Origin: Catalinimonas alkaloidigena
Lineage (GTDB): Bacteria; Bacteroidota; Bacteroidia; Cytophagales; Flexibacteraceae
DNA: 64,000 bases
Direction of reading: 5' to 3'
Assembly (NCBI RefSeq): GCF_900100765.1
Contig: NZ_FNFO01000003.1
Span: 248,001-312,000 of the forward strand
The position numbers and the translations under genes were made by a program. The notes under the pieces are model-generated. The model ran no database searches. It worked only from the letters and a program-made list of their open reading frames with translations, and was not told the DNA's origin. Shown here piece after piece: positions 36,697 to 45,063 of the stretch (within the stretch, counting starts at the first letter, position 1; each line of letters begins with the position of its first letter).

Positions 36697-38019
36697 ATGA
36701 AACACATCACCGTTTTCGGGGCGGGGCTGGTAGGCTCGCTCCTCGCGATTTACCTCAAACAACGTGGCTACCGCGTAACGGTCTGCGAACGCCGGGCTGA
36801 TCCGCGCCGCGCGGGTGTCGTGGGGGGCCGTTCCATCAACCTCGCGCTGAGCGACCGGGGCTGGCGGGCCCTGGAAGGCGTCGGCATGGCGGAGCAGATT
36901 CGGGAAATCGCCCTGCCGATGCGCGGGCGAATGATCCACGACCTCGACGGTCGCCAGGCGCTGCAACCTTACGGCACCACCGGGCAGTGCATTTATTCCG
37001 TATCGCGCGCGTTGCTGAACGAAAAACTACTCGACCTGGCCGAACAGGAAGGTGCCGAGTTGCGCTTCAACGAACGCTGTCTGGACGTAAATTTCGAGCA
37101 ACCGACGGCTACGCTGGTATCGCCCGGCCACCCGGCGGCTTACACGTTGGAAACCGATTTTATCTTCGGGGCGGACGGGGCCTTTTCGGCGGTGCGCAGT
37201 TCGTTGCAAAAAACTGATCGCTTTGACTACGAGCAGTCGTACCTGGCGCACGGCTACAAAGAATTGTCCATTCCTCCGACGGCCGACGGACAGTGGCGAC
37301 TCGACAACGGCGCGCTGCACATCTGGCCGCGCCACAGTTTCATGCTGATTGCCCTGCCCAACCTGGACGGAAGTTTTACCTGCACGTTGTTTTTACCGTT
37401 TGACGAGTTCGACAAGCTGGATTCGCCCGACCGCGTGGCGGCCTTTTTTCAGGAGCACTTTCCGGACGTGGTGCCGCTGATGCCCGACTTGCAGGAGGAG
37501 TTTGTTCAGAACCCGACTTCGTCGATGGTGACGGTTCGCTGTCACCCGTGGGTGCGGGGCAACGTGGCCCTGATCGGGGATGCGGCCCACGCGCTCGTGC
37601 CGTTTTACGGACAAGGGATGAACGCCGGGTTCGAAGACTGCCGTGTGTTGAACGAGTTGATGGTAGCCCATCCGGACGACTGGCCGCACTTCCTGGAACA
37701 GTACCAACGCCAGCGCAAACCCAACGCCGACGCCATCGCCCAACTGGCGCTGCAAAACTTCGTGGAGATGCGCGACCGCGTGGTCGATCCGCAGTTTCAG
37801 CTCCGCAAAAAGATCGAAGCCCAGCTTCACCAGCAGTATCCCGACGAGTGGGTGCCGCTTTATACGATGGTCACGTTCAGCCACCGTCCCTACGCAGAAG
37901 CCTTGCGGCTGGGCCGCAAGCAGGACGACGTAATGAAACAACTCTTGCGAGAACCCGACCTGGAAGCCCGCTGGGATCATCCCGAAACGCTGGAAAAAGC
38001 GATGCGTCTGTTTCGGTAG
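36697..38019 (+). CDS. kmo: Kynurenine 3-monooxygenase
   Basis: 440 residues from the ATG giving MKHITVFGAGLVG. FAD-dependent hydroxylase that turns kynurenine into 3-hydroxykynurenine in tryptophan breakdown. FAD motifs are FGAGLVGSLLAIYL (GxGxxG, about 7-12), the GGRSINLALSDRGW signature of KMO, and GDAAHALVPFYGQGMNAGFED (in the second FAD-binding segment, about 290-310). The length fits bacterial KMO. No other kynurenine-pathway gene lies nearby. A divergent arrangement with the met operon leaves 180 bases of shared upstream DNA. Confidence 0.94.
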   Translation: MKHITVFGAGLVGSLLAIYLKQRGYRVTVCERRADPRRAGVVGGRSINLALSDRGWRALEGVGMAEQIREIALPMRGRMIHDLDGRQALQPYGTTGQCIYSVSRALLNEKLLDLAEQEGAELRFNERCLDVNFEQPTATLVSPGHPAAYTLETDFIFGADGAFSAVRSSLQKTDRFDYEQSYLAHGYKELSIPPTADGQWRLDNGALHIWPRHSFMLIALPNLDGSFTCTLFLPFDEFDKLDSPDRVAAFFQEHFPDVVPLMPDLQEEFVQNPTSSMVTVRCHPWVRGNVALIGDAAHALVPFYGQGMNAGFEDCRVLNELMVAHPDDWPHFLEQYQRQRKPNADAIAQLALQNFVEMRDRVVDPQFQLRKKIEAQLHQQYPDEWVPLYTMVTFSHRPYAEALRLGRKQDDVMKQLLREPDLEARWDHPETLEKAMRLFR

Positions 38020-38036
38020 ATGTAAATATCGAGTAG

Positions 38037-38585
38037 ATGGAATGGGAAAGTATGGTAGAAGCAATGGCAAAAATTACTGAGAAGAAACACCTTCTTATCG
38101 TAGGCAAATCAGCAGAAGCGAGGCATGAGTTAGTAAACAGCTTGGTAGAAACTTCAAATAGACAGGTTTATAGATTTCCAGCCAACATCGAGCGCTTCGA
38201 TGAATACCTAGAGCACATGAGGAGATTGTTCCCATTTGTTCCTATCAATTGGAAAGAGCAAAACCCCAAAAAATGGACGTTGAATCAAATATGGGACTTC
38301 CACTTAGACTGGACTGACCACACCCATAGCATTTTGATCGTGATCGAAGAATTTGGGGAAATGGAGGAGCGCTGGAAAATAGAAATCTTGAGGGACTACT
38401 TCAGCAAATCTTACTATCAAGAGCAGCCAAATACATCTCGTTCAAATTTCCAGCTGATTGTAACACAACAGGAAGAAGGCAACATGATTGACAAGCTAAG
38501 TTCTGTGTTTGGACTCAAGGAACACGAGAAAAGAACCGCTACACAAGTAATACAAGGAAAACTAGAAGTCATAAACCTAGACTGA
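38037..38585 (+). CDS. Hypothetical protein, AT-rich, ATPase-like features
   Basis: 182 residues; not recognised. A strand followed by GKSAE (HLLIVGKSAEARHELV, about 18-33) and a second strand SILIVIEEFGEME (about 97-109) resemble degenerate Walker A and B segments, with a later LIVTQQEEGNMID strand. The canonical GxxxxGKS spacing is missing, so nucleotide binding is only a possibility. Base composition is clearly more AT-rich than kmo and the methyltransferase on either side, suggesting recent acquisition. It starts 18 bases after kmo, but no functional link is apparent. Confidence 0.65.
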   Translation: MEWESMVEAMAKITEKKHLLIVGKSAEARHELVNSLVETSNRQVYRFPANIERFDEYLEHMRRLFPFVPINWKEQNPKKWTLNQIWDFHLDWTDHTHSILIVIEEFGEMEERWKIEILRDYFSKSYYQEQPNTSRSNFQLIVTQQEEGNMIDKLSSVFGLKEHEKRTATQVIQGKLEVINLD

Positions 38586-38621
38586 GTGTAAAGCCAGTAT
38601 GGGCCTTGTAATGAGGCATTA

Positions 38622-39350
38622 CTAGTTTGTTAACCGCGCCAGGTAATTGTCGGTATCGCCTTCCGCGAGACATTCGCAGTGGAGCCCCGCCGCGTGGGCC
38701 GCATCCTCCAGCAGATCGTAGCTGACAAACAGCCAGGAGAAAGGTTTGCTACGCGCGTCCTTGTACTGCATCTGGTAGCGCATCTCGCCGTAATAGCGGT
38801 CGTTTAGGTCCAGGTAGTAGCTGCCGTCTTCTTCTTCGTACAGGTAAAGGATGTCGGCAGAGTCGAGCAGAATCTGTCCCCCTGGCTGCAGCAGGGTAGC
38901 CGCGTGTTGCAAAAAGGCCGGAAGTCTGCCGAGGGTACCGGCCAGGCCGGCGCCGTTCATCAGCATCAGCACGGTATCGTAGGTTTCGTCGTGCAGGTCC
39001 TCAAACCGCATGGCGCGCGCATCGTGCACGCCCCGCTGCTGCATCACCTCCACCGCCAGCGGTGAGTAGTCCAGCGCGGTTACCGCTCCTCCCTGTGCCT
39101 GCCACCACAACGCATGACTCCCGGCGGCCGCCCCCACGTCGAGCACCCGCCCCCGGCAGGCCCGGAGCGCTTCCTGTTCCAGCGGAGGCATCTCGTCCCA
39201 CGTCCGGAACAAATACGCCACCGGAATTTCGTCGTCGTCGGCGCGGTCGGAAGTCACCACAATGGCATCGTCCGCCTGGCCCTGCCAGAAGTCACGAATG
39301 GCCTGCCCCATCGGGTCCTGGTGCGGGGCGAGTAACAGAGAGGATTTCAT
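38622..39350 (-). CDS. Class I SAM-dependent methyltransferase
   Basis: 242 residues from ATG (a TTG immediately before is ignored). The SAM-binding Rossmann motif I is RVLDVGAAAGSHALWW (about 68-83), followed by acidic motif II VTALDYSPLAVEVM and a RFEDLHDETYDTVLMLMNGA segment. The N-terminal ~60 residues (DFWQGQADDAIVVTSDRADD) are a substrate-side cap. The family is broad and the substrate cannot be assigned. Monocistronic, convergent with the preceding orphan gene. Confidence 0.88.
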   Translation of the reverse strand: MKSSLLLAPHQDPMGQAIRDFWQGQADDAIVVTSDRADDDEIPVAYLFRTWDEMPPLEQEALRACRGRVLDVGAAAGSHALWWQAQGGAVTALDYSPLAVEVMQQRGVHDARAMRFEDLHDETYDTVLMLMNGAGLAGTLGRLPAFLQHAATLLQPGGQILLDSADILYLYEEEDGSYYLDLNDRYYGEMRYQMQYKDARSKPFSWLFVSYDLLEDAAHAAGLHCECLAEGDTDNYLARLTN

Positions 39351-39422
39351 CAATCAGGTAGAATTGCGCAAACTTACGCCAGGTTTAGCGGTTAGTATCG
39401 AAATGAATCAGAGGCATCAACA

Positions 39423-40931
39423 ATGAAAAACCCTAGAGCGGCCGTAATCGGCGCGGGCATCGGCGGCCTAGCGGCGGCAATTCGCCTAGCGCACCAGGGC
39501 TACGCCGTGACGGTGTTTGAGGCCAATCCCTATCCCGGCGGCAAACTATCGGAAATTACGAGCGATGGCTACCGGTTCGATGCGGGTCCGTCGCTGTTCA
39601 CGTTGCCCGACCAGGTCGATGCGCTCTTCCGGCTCGTCGGCGAAGAGCCTCGCGACCATTTCGATTACGAACGCCTCGACGAAATCTGCCGCTATTTCTG
39701 GGAAGACGGCACGTGCCTGACAGCCTGGGCCGATCCGGTCCGCTTTGCGCAGGAGGTGGAAGCACAACTCGGCGAACCGGCCGAGCGGGTGTTGCAGTTT
39801 TTGCGGCGCAGCCGGACGTACTTTGAGCTGGTCGGCGAATTGTTCCTTTTTCGGTCGCTCCACAAACCGTCTACGTTTCTGAACCGTACCGCGCTGCGGG
39901 CCATTAGGCAACTGCCCAAACTGGGACTTTTTTCCACCATGCACGGCGCGAATGCCGACTTCTTCCTTGACCCGCGCCTGGTGCAGCTGTTCAACCGCTT
40001 TGCGACCTACAACGGTTCCGACCCCTACCAGACGCCGGCGTTGCTGAACATCATCCCGCACCTGGAACACAACATCGGGGCGTTTTTCCCACGCCAGGGC
40101 ATGCATTCCATCACCACGTCGCTGGTAGCACTGGCGCGCCGCCAGGGCGTAACCTTCAGGCTAGGCACGCCGGTCGAGCGCATTCTCACCCACCGGGGGA
40201 AAGCCATCGGGCTACAGGTGGCAGGCAAGCCCCTGCCGTTCCGCGTGATCGTCTCGAATGCCGACGTGGTCAGCACCTACCGCAGGCTGCTGCCCGAACG
40301 CCGCCATCCGCACCGGATTCTGCGCCAGCCCAAGTCGAGTTCGGCGCTGATTTTCTACTGGGGTATCGACCGGCAGTTTCCGCAACTGGGCCTGCACAAC
40401 ATCTTTTTCAGCCGTGACTATCGGCGCGAGTTCGCGCACATTTTCCGGCACCAGACCGTGTCGGACGACCCGACCGTCTACCTGAACATCACGTCGAAAT
40501 ACAAACCTGACGATGCGCCGCCCGGCGGCGAAAACTGGTTTACGATGGTCAACGTGCCCAACAACGCCGGGCAGGACTGGGACGGGCTGATTGCGCAAAC
40601 GCGCCAACACGTGCTGGCGAAGCTGAGCCGTCTGCTGTCTTGCGACGCGGCTTCGCTCATCCGCACAGAAGCGCTGCTCGACCCGCGCTCCATCGAAGCG
40701 CGTACCGCTTCGGCCCAGGGAGCGCTGTATGGCAACAGTTCCAACAACCGCTACGCCGCGTTTCTGCGCCATGCCAACTACTCTTCGCAATTGGCACATT
40801 TGTACTTTTGCGGCGGCAGCGTCCACCCGGGCGGCGGCATTCCGCTGTCGCTGCTGTCGGCCCGCATTGCCACCGAACTGGTTGCCGAACGCGAAAACCG
40901 TTCGCCTTTTTTGCCGTTACTAGAGCGTTGA
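39423..40931 (+). CDS. CrtI/CrtD-type carotenoid desaturase
   Basis: 502 residues. FAD-dependent desaturase of the phytoene desaturase family. N-terminal dinucleotide motif AAVIGAGIGGLAAAIRLA (about 6-23), then YPGGKLSEI and the hallmark YRFDAGPSLFTLP (about 50-62). The C-terminus has the family FAD motif GGSVHPGGGIPLSLLSAR (about 465-482). FDAGPSLFTLP resembles Bacteroidota CrtD (hydroxycarotenoid 3,4-desaturase) more than CrtI, so CrtD is the better guess. No other carotenoid gene is nearby, which is unusual for crtI but less so for crtD. Confidence 0.82.
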   Translation: MKNPRAAVIGAGIGGLAAAIRLAHQGYAVTVFEANPYPGGKLSEITSDGYRFDAGPSLFTLPDQVDALFRLVGEEPRDHFDYERLDEICRYFWEDGTCLTAWADPVRFAQEVEAQLGEPAERVLQFLRRSRTYFELVGELFLFRSLHKPSTFLNRTALRAIRQLPKLGLFSTMHGANADFFLDPRLVQLFNRFATYNGSDPYQTPALLNIIPHLEHNIGAFFPRQGMHSITTSLVALARRQGVTFRLGTPVERILTHRGKAIGLQVAGKPLPFRVIVSNADVVSTYRRLLPERRHPHRILRQPKSSSALIFYWGIDRQFPQLGLHNIFFSRDYRREFAHIFRHQTVSDDPTVYLNITSKYKPDDAPPGGENWFTMVNVPNNAGQDWDGLIAQTRQHVLAKLSRLLSCDAASLIRTEALLDPRSIEARTASAQGALYGNSSNNRYAAFLRHANYSSQLAHLYFCGGSVHPGGGIPLSLLSARIATELVAERENRSPFLPLLER

Positions 40932-40938
40932 GCAACAC

Positions 40939-40968
40939 TTGTAGAAACCGAAATCAAGTGTACTTTTG
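40939..40968 (+). promoter_or_regulatory. Promoter of gcvH, full -33/-7 match
   Basis: TTG, exactly 19 bases, TACTTTTG: a complete match to the Bacteroidota housekeeping promoter, 18 bases before the gcvH ATG. It begins just after the desaturase stop codon. Confidence 0.7.
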
Positions 40969-40986
40969 ACCTTAAACCTTGATCCG

Positions 40987-41367
40987 ATGAACATTCCTAG
41001 TGAGTTAAAGTATACATCCGACCACGAGTGGCTGCGCGTGGAAGGCAACGTGGCCTACGTAGGCATTACCGATTTTGCCCAACACGAACTGGGCGATATC
41101 GTATTTGTGGACATTCCGGCCAACGAAGACGAAATCGCCAAGGGCGACGTATTCGGCAGTGTGGAAGCCGTTAAAACCGTGTCCGATCTCTTTTTGCCCG
41201 TTACCGGTACCATCCTGGAAGTCAACCCGGCGCTCGACAGCCAGCCCGAGTTGGTGAACTCCGATCCCTACGGCGAAGGGTGGATGATCAAACTGCAAAT
41301 CAGCAACTTGGACGAACTGGAGCAGCTCCTGACGGACGAAGCGTACGGCGAAATCGTCGGTGCCTAA
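40987..41367 (+). CDS. gcvH: Glycine cleavage system H protein
   Basis: 126 residues from the ATG giving [15 protein letters not shown]. Lipoyl carrier that shuttles the aminomethyl group between the P, T and L proteins of glycine cleavage. The lipoylation site is Lys63 in [12 protein letters not shown], followed by the conserved [11 protein letters not shown] and [10 protein letters not shown] segments. Length normal. P and T genes are absent here. It needs LipA, encoded at 57.7 kb. A vanZ-like gene follows after 36 bases, probably co-transcribed. Confidence 0.95.
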   Translation: MNIPSELKYTSDHEWLRVEGNVAYVGITDFAQHELGDIVFVDIPANEDEIAKGDVFGSVEAVKTVSDLFLPVTGTILEVNPALDSQPELVNSDPYGEGWMIKLQISNLDELEQLLTDEAYGEIVGA

Positions 41368-41403
41368 CGGGCATGTCCTGACAGGGGCGCCCAGACAGTT
41401 TCC

Positions 41404-41775
41404 ATGATTTTACGTTACAACATCTTCACGTTGCTGTGGGCAGCACTTATCCTGTTCCTGACGCTGGTGCCTGGCCAGAACCTGCCGGAATTTCCGAACT
41501 GGCAGACGTTTGCGTTCGACAAATCGGCCCACATGTTCGTGTTCTCGGTGCTGGTGCTGTTGGCCATCGTAGGGTTCAAGAAACAGTCACAGTCGTTGCA
41601 GCTGCGGCTGCGGGCCACGCCGGTCGCCATCCTCGGCAGCGTAGCGTACGGGATGTTGATCGAAATCATTCAGAGCTTTATTCCGGAGCGCAGTTTCGAG
41701 TGGTTCGACATGCTGGCTAACAGCACAGGATGCCTGCTGGGAGCGCTCGCGTTTTTTTTTATTTACAAGCTGTGA
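41404..41775 (+). CDS. VanZ family membrane protein
   Basis: 123 residues with four hydrophobic helices (about 6-21, 44-61, 69-92 and 103-121). The VanZ-like pattern is visible: DKSAHMFVFSVLVLL (conserved Asp-Lys-x-x-His) and GMLIEIIQSFIPERSFEWFDMLANSTG. The gene family is named for a teicoplanin-resistance protein, but these chromosomal copies have no established role, and no resistance is implied. It lies directly downstream of gcvH. Confidence 0.87.
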   Translation: MILRYNIFTLLWAALILFLTLVPGQNLPEFPNWQTFAFDKSAHMFVFSVLVLLAIVGFKKQSQSLQLRLRATPVAILGSVAYGMLIEIIQSFIPERSFEWFDMLANSTGCLLGALAFFFIYKL

Positions 41776-41866
41776 CTTTCCGGTGATCCGGGATTAATAG
41801 AGTAACCAAGCGACTTCCGTCCAAGGGAGGGTGCTCGGTGGGAACCGAACTTTCTACCACGTTTTT

Positions 41867-41897
41867 TTGTATTTATTAGTACCTTCTTCTACTTTTA
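41867..41897 (+). promoter_or_regulatory. Candidate promoter of the tonB-like gene
   Basis: TTG, 20 bases, TACTTTTA (one mismatch to TAnnTTTG), 22 bases before the ATG. Confidence 0.5.
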
Positions 41898-41919
41898 AGA
41901 TCTCAAACTGTCCTTTGTA

Positions 41920-42600
41920 ATGGAACCAAAGAAAAAACCAGAAGTTGATATCACCCGCAAGTCGGCGCTCTTCTTCAACATCGGCTTGATCGTCGCTCTG
42001 GGCCTCACGATTATGGCCTTTGAATGGAAAACGTACGACGATTCTGACGCAAATGCGTTGAACATGGCTGCGGTTGAGCAAGAGGAAGTCATTGACATTC
42101 CACTGACCGAAATTCCGCCTCCTCCCCCGCCAAAAGTGCAGCAACCCGAAGTAATTGAGGTGCCTGATGAAGAGGAAATCGAAGACATTGAGGTGGATTT
42201 GGAAGTAGATATTACAGAGGAAACCAAGGTACAGGAGGTAGTCGAAACGGTAGCCGAAGCGCCGCCCGCTGAGGAAGAAGTCGACGAGATCTTCCTGGTG
42301 GTAGAAGAGCAGCCCGCCCCTGAAGGTGGCATGGAAGCCTTCAATAAATACCTCTCGAAAAACCTGCGCTACCCGGAACAAGCACGTCGCATGGGCATCG
42401 AAGGCCGTGTGTTTGTAGAGTTCGTTGTGGACAAAGACGGTTCGCTGAACGACGTGAAAGCGGTGAAAGGTATCGGTGCCGGTTGTGACGAAGAGGCCGT
42501 TCGCGTGGTGAAAGCTGCACCGAAATGGAAGCCTGGCAAACAGCGTGGTCGTCCGGTACGGGTACGTATGGTGGTGCCGATCTTCTTCAAGATGGGATAA
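41920..42600 (+). CDS. Energy transducer TonB
   Basis: 226 residues. One N-terminal inner-membrane helix (about 17-36) is followed by a periplasmic linker with a Pro run (IPPPPPPKVQQPEVIEVP, about 65-82) and then a strongly acidic Glu/Val-rich stretch. The C-terminal TonB domain (about 140-226) contains NKYLSKNLRYPEQARRMGIE, GRVFVEFVVDKDGSLNDVK and the final VRMVVPIFF. It transmits proton-motive energy to outer-membrane receptors such as the one at the left edge. ExbB/ExbD are not adjacent. Own promoter and terminator. Confidence 0.92.
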   Translation: MEPKKKPEVDITRKSALFFNIGLIVALGLTIMAFEWKTYDDSDANALNMAAVEQEEVIDIPLTEIPPPPPPKVQQPEVIEVPDEEEIEDIEVDLEVDITEETKVQEVVETVAEAPPAEEEVDEIFLVVEEQPAPEGGMEAFNKYLSKNLRYPEQARRMGIEGRVFVEFVVDKDGSLNDVKAVKGIGAGCDEEAVRVVKAAPKWKPGKQRGRPVRVRMVVPIFFKMG

Positions 42601-42632
42601 AACTTTAGTTTAGTTCAGAAATACATGGGTTT

Positions 42633-42662
42633 AGGTTCGGGCAATTTGTCCGAACCTTTTTT
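42633..42662 (+). terminator. Rho-independent terminator after tonB
   Basis: AGGTTCGG, loop GCAATTTGT, CCGAACCT then TTTTT, 32 bases after the stop codon. Confidence 0.92.
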
Positions 42663-42692
42663 ATTTACGCCTTTTTCCATCCCCCTCTTCGC

Positions 42693-43943
42693 ATGCGTCC
42701 TTTCGCTCGCTGGTTTCTGTGGCTGCTCCCGCTCTCCATGACTGCTCGGGGACAGCCTATGGAGCGCGTTCATGCCACCATCGATACGCTTACCAGCCCG
42801 GCCCTGCACGGACGGGGCTACGTAAACGAGGGGCAGCGCCACGCCGCCGAATGGATTGCAGGCGAGTACCAACGCGCGGGGCTTATGCCACTGGGGGAAA
42901 CCTACTTTCAGTCGTTCGCACTAGACATCAATACGTTTCCGGGCGAAGTAGCGCTTGAGCTCGATGGCGAAGCGTTGGAGGTCGGAGAAGAGTTTATCGT
43001 GGCACCCGCCTCACGAGGGGGCATCGGGAAAGGCAAGCTTCTCCGGTTAACTTCCGCAGACTTCACGGAGGAAGCGCGCAGACGCGCCTGGATGCGCCGT
43101 GATTTGCGCAAACGGATTGTTTTGTACGATCCGATTACCCTTGCCCGTGACGATGCCGCAGCCCGACAGAAACTACAGGAAGCGCAGGCACTCATCGAAC
43201 TAGTGCCGCAAAAACTCACCGCTAGCCTGGCGCCGGTACAGGCCATCCCGCCCACATTTCAGGTACTGAAGAGCGAAATTGATACCACCGCCCGGCGGGC
43301 ACGTTTCAGACTGGATGCCGCGTTGCAACACCAGTATGCGGCGCAAAATGTTATCGGGTACTTGCCGGGCCGTAGCCGTCCTGATTCGTGTCTGGTCATT
43401 TCGGCACACTACGATCACCTCGGCCAGTTGGGACGGGACGTTTACTTCCCCGGGGCGAACGACAACGCCAGTGGTGTCAGCATGCTGCTGGAGCTGGCCC
43501 ATTATTTTGCACAACACCCCCAGAAGTATACCCTCGTATTTATGGCGTTCGGGGCCGAAGAGGCAGGCTTGATCGGGTCGCGCTATTACACGGAGCATCC
43601 GCTGTTTCCGCTGTCGCAGATTCGCTTTCTACTAAATCTTGATCTGCTGGGTACCGGTGACGAAGGCATGATGGTGGTGAACGCTACGGAGTTTCCAAAC
43701 GAATTTGCTCGCCTGGAACAGTTGAATGCCCGCCATGCGTATTTGCCCAAGGTCGGACAACGGGGCAAGGCGGCAAACTCTGATCACTATTTTTTCACGG
43801 AGCGAGGCGTACCCGCTTTTTTTGTGTACACCCTGGGGGGCATTGCCGCCTACCACGACGTTCACGACCGTGCGGCTACGTTGCCCCTCACCCGCTATAC
43901 CGACGTGTTTCAGTTGCTCACTTCGTTTCTGGAAGGGTTCTAA
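42693..43943 (+). CDS. M28 family metallopeptidase, secreted
   Basis: 416 residues. A short signal peptide (about 1-20, ends TARGQ) precedes a peptidase M28 domain (about 220-415). Metal ligands are recognisable: His in VISAHYDHLG (about 234), bridging Asp in GANDNASGVSML, Glu-Glu in FGAEEAGLIGS, Asp in LLNLDLLGTG and a C-terminal His in AAYHDVHD. Such enzymes act as exported aminopeptidases or similar hydrolases. Monocistronic, ending at a shared bidirectional terminator. A second M28 protein is encoded at 59-60 kb. Confidence 0.9.
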   Translation: MRPFARWFLWLLPLSMTARGQPMERVHATIDTLTSPALHGRGYVNEGQRHAAEWIAGEYQRAGLMPLGETYFQSFALDINTFPGEVALELDGEALEVGEEFIVAPASRGGIGKGKLLRLTSADFTEEARRRAWMRRDLRKRIVLYDPITLARDDAAARQKLQEAQALIELVPQKLTASLAPVQAIPPTFQVLKSEIDTTARRARFRLDAALQHQYAAQNVIGYLPGRSRPDSCLVISAHYDHLGQLGRDVYFPGANDNASGVSMLLELAHYFAQHPQKYTLVFMAFGAEEAGLIGSRYYTEHPLFPLSQIRFLLNLDLLGTGDEGMMVVNATEFPNEFARLEQLNARHAYLPKVGQRGKAANSDHYFFTERGVPAFFVYTLGGIAAYHDVHDRAATLPLTRYTDVFQLLTSFLEGF

Positions 43944-43945
43944 CC

Positions 43946-43970
43946 AAAAAGGCTCCTGTTGAGGAGCCTT
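43946..43970. terminator. Bidirectional terminator between convergent genes
   Basis: AAGGCTCC, loop TGTTGA, GGAGCCTT, preceded by a five-A run that becomes the U tract for the minus-strand gene. It separates the M28 gene and the convergent MORN-like gene. Confidence 0.85.
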
Positions 43971-43991
43971 CGTTCATTCCGATCAGATCAA

Positions 43992-44948
43992 TTAGGGAGT
44001 GGGACGTTCTTCGTTGGCGTCGAGGGTTCCCTCCAGCGCTTTTCGACGCCATTCTTCTTCGGCTTCTTTCTTTTCTTTGGCCAGCCGCTCTTTCTCGGCT
44101 TGTTCCCGGTCGTACACCAGCTTCATGCTCTTGTCGTATTCGCGCAACAGAACAGGCTCTTGCGCTCCTTTGTACGGTGCTTCCGGATACTGCAATTCCT
44201 TGTGCATCCGGCGTAAAAAAGGATAATACTCGACCCATTTGCCCACCTTGCTGCCATTTTCGTATTGTCCGCGCACGGCAATCTGCCCGTTTTCGTGGAA
44301 TTTGTAATAGTCGCCCTCCACGACGCCATCTTCGCCGTGCGGAATTACTTCGTCGACTTTGGTACGGCGCGAATCGTAAAACGTAACCTTGGTGCCCGAC
44401 GACCAGCCCTTGCGGTACTTTTCCTTGTCGAGCAAAATGAAATCGTTGTTGTACTCCACCCAGCGCCCGTGCTTGGCCCCCACGAAGAAGATGCCCTCTT
44501 CGATCACCTCACCGCCGCGCATTTTTTTGTAAGGCCCGTGCAGAATCTGCGCATAACGTGCTTCGCCTTCCTTGATCGGTCCTTTCTCAATCTTTTTTTC
44601 GTTGGTGTTGTACCAGTAGATTTCGCGCAGTTCCTGTAGATAAGGATCAGGGTCCTGGTAACTCTTCAACGTGTAGAAAATCTCGATTTCCATCCGGTCA
44701 CCAACGCCCTTCTTCGTGAAATTCTTTCGGGTTTTGATGCCGTAAAACACCCGCTTTTTCCACTTCTTCTTGCGCTCTTTCTGGTCTTTGACCGACGCCA
44801 CCGTGTCGAGGATGATGGTAGGTTTGTCGTTTTCGTACAACCCCTTCCCCTCCGTCTGCAAGGTATCAGTCTGCGCATGGGCGCTCGAAAGGCCGACCAT
44901 GCTGAAGATGCCCGCAAGGAGGAAGAGACGTGTGCACAAATACTTCAT
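43992..44948 (-). CDS. Secreted MORN-repeat-like hypothetical protein
   Basis: 318 residues. Signal peptide about 1-25 (LSSAHAQ cleavage region). The body contains irregular MORN/YwqK-like turns: ILHGPYKKMRGGEVIEEGIF, GAKHGRWVEYNNDF, EGDYYKFHENGQIAVRGQYE, GSKVGKWVEYYPF. The C-terminal ~60 residues form a charged helix (EQAEKERLAKEKKEAEEEWR). Such repeats are common in Bacteroidota proteins of unknown role, sometimes named antitoxin-like, a label not supported here. It is monocistronic with a terminator. Confidence 0.72.
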   Translation of the reverse strand: MKYLCTRLFLLAGIFSMVGLSSAHAQTDTLQTEGKGLYENDKPTIILDTVASVKDQKERKKKWKKRVFYGIKTRKNFTKKGVGDRMEIEIFYTLKSYQDPDPYLQELREIYWYNTNEKKIEKGPIKEGEARYAQILHGPYKKMRGGEVIEEGIFFVGAKHGRWVEYNNDFILLDKEKYRKGWSSGTKVTFYDSRRTKVDEVIPHGEDGVVEGDYYKFHENGQIAVRGQYENGSKVGKWVEYYPFLRRMHKELQYPEAPYKGAQEPVLLREYDKSMKLVYDREQAEKERLAKEKKEAEEEWRRKALEGTLDANEERPTP

Positions 44949-45008
44949 AAGAAATCTGGCTTATGTGTAGTAACGAAATTGCGTTTTTCTTATTTCCTAG
45001 TGCCCAAC

Positions 45009-45041
45009 AAAAAGGCCCTGCAGGAAGTGCGCTGCAGGGCC
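45009..45041 (-). terminator. Rho-independent terminator after htpG
   Basis: On the minus strand GGCCCTGCAG, an 8-nt loop, CTGCAGGGCC and a TTTTT tail; a perfect 10-bp stem just after the htpG stop codon. Confidence 0.93.
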
Positions 45042-45063
45042 GATAAATGTAAGAAAGATTCCG

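Noticed and set aside
41404-41775. VanZ-like protein as an antibiotic-resistance determinant
   Set aside because: Chromosomal VanZ-family proteins are widespread; no van genes are nearby.
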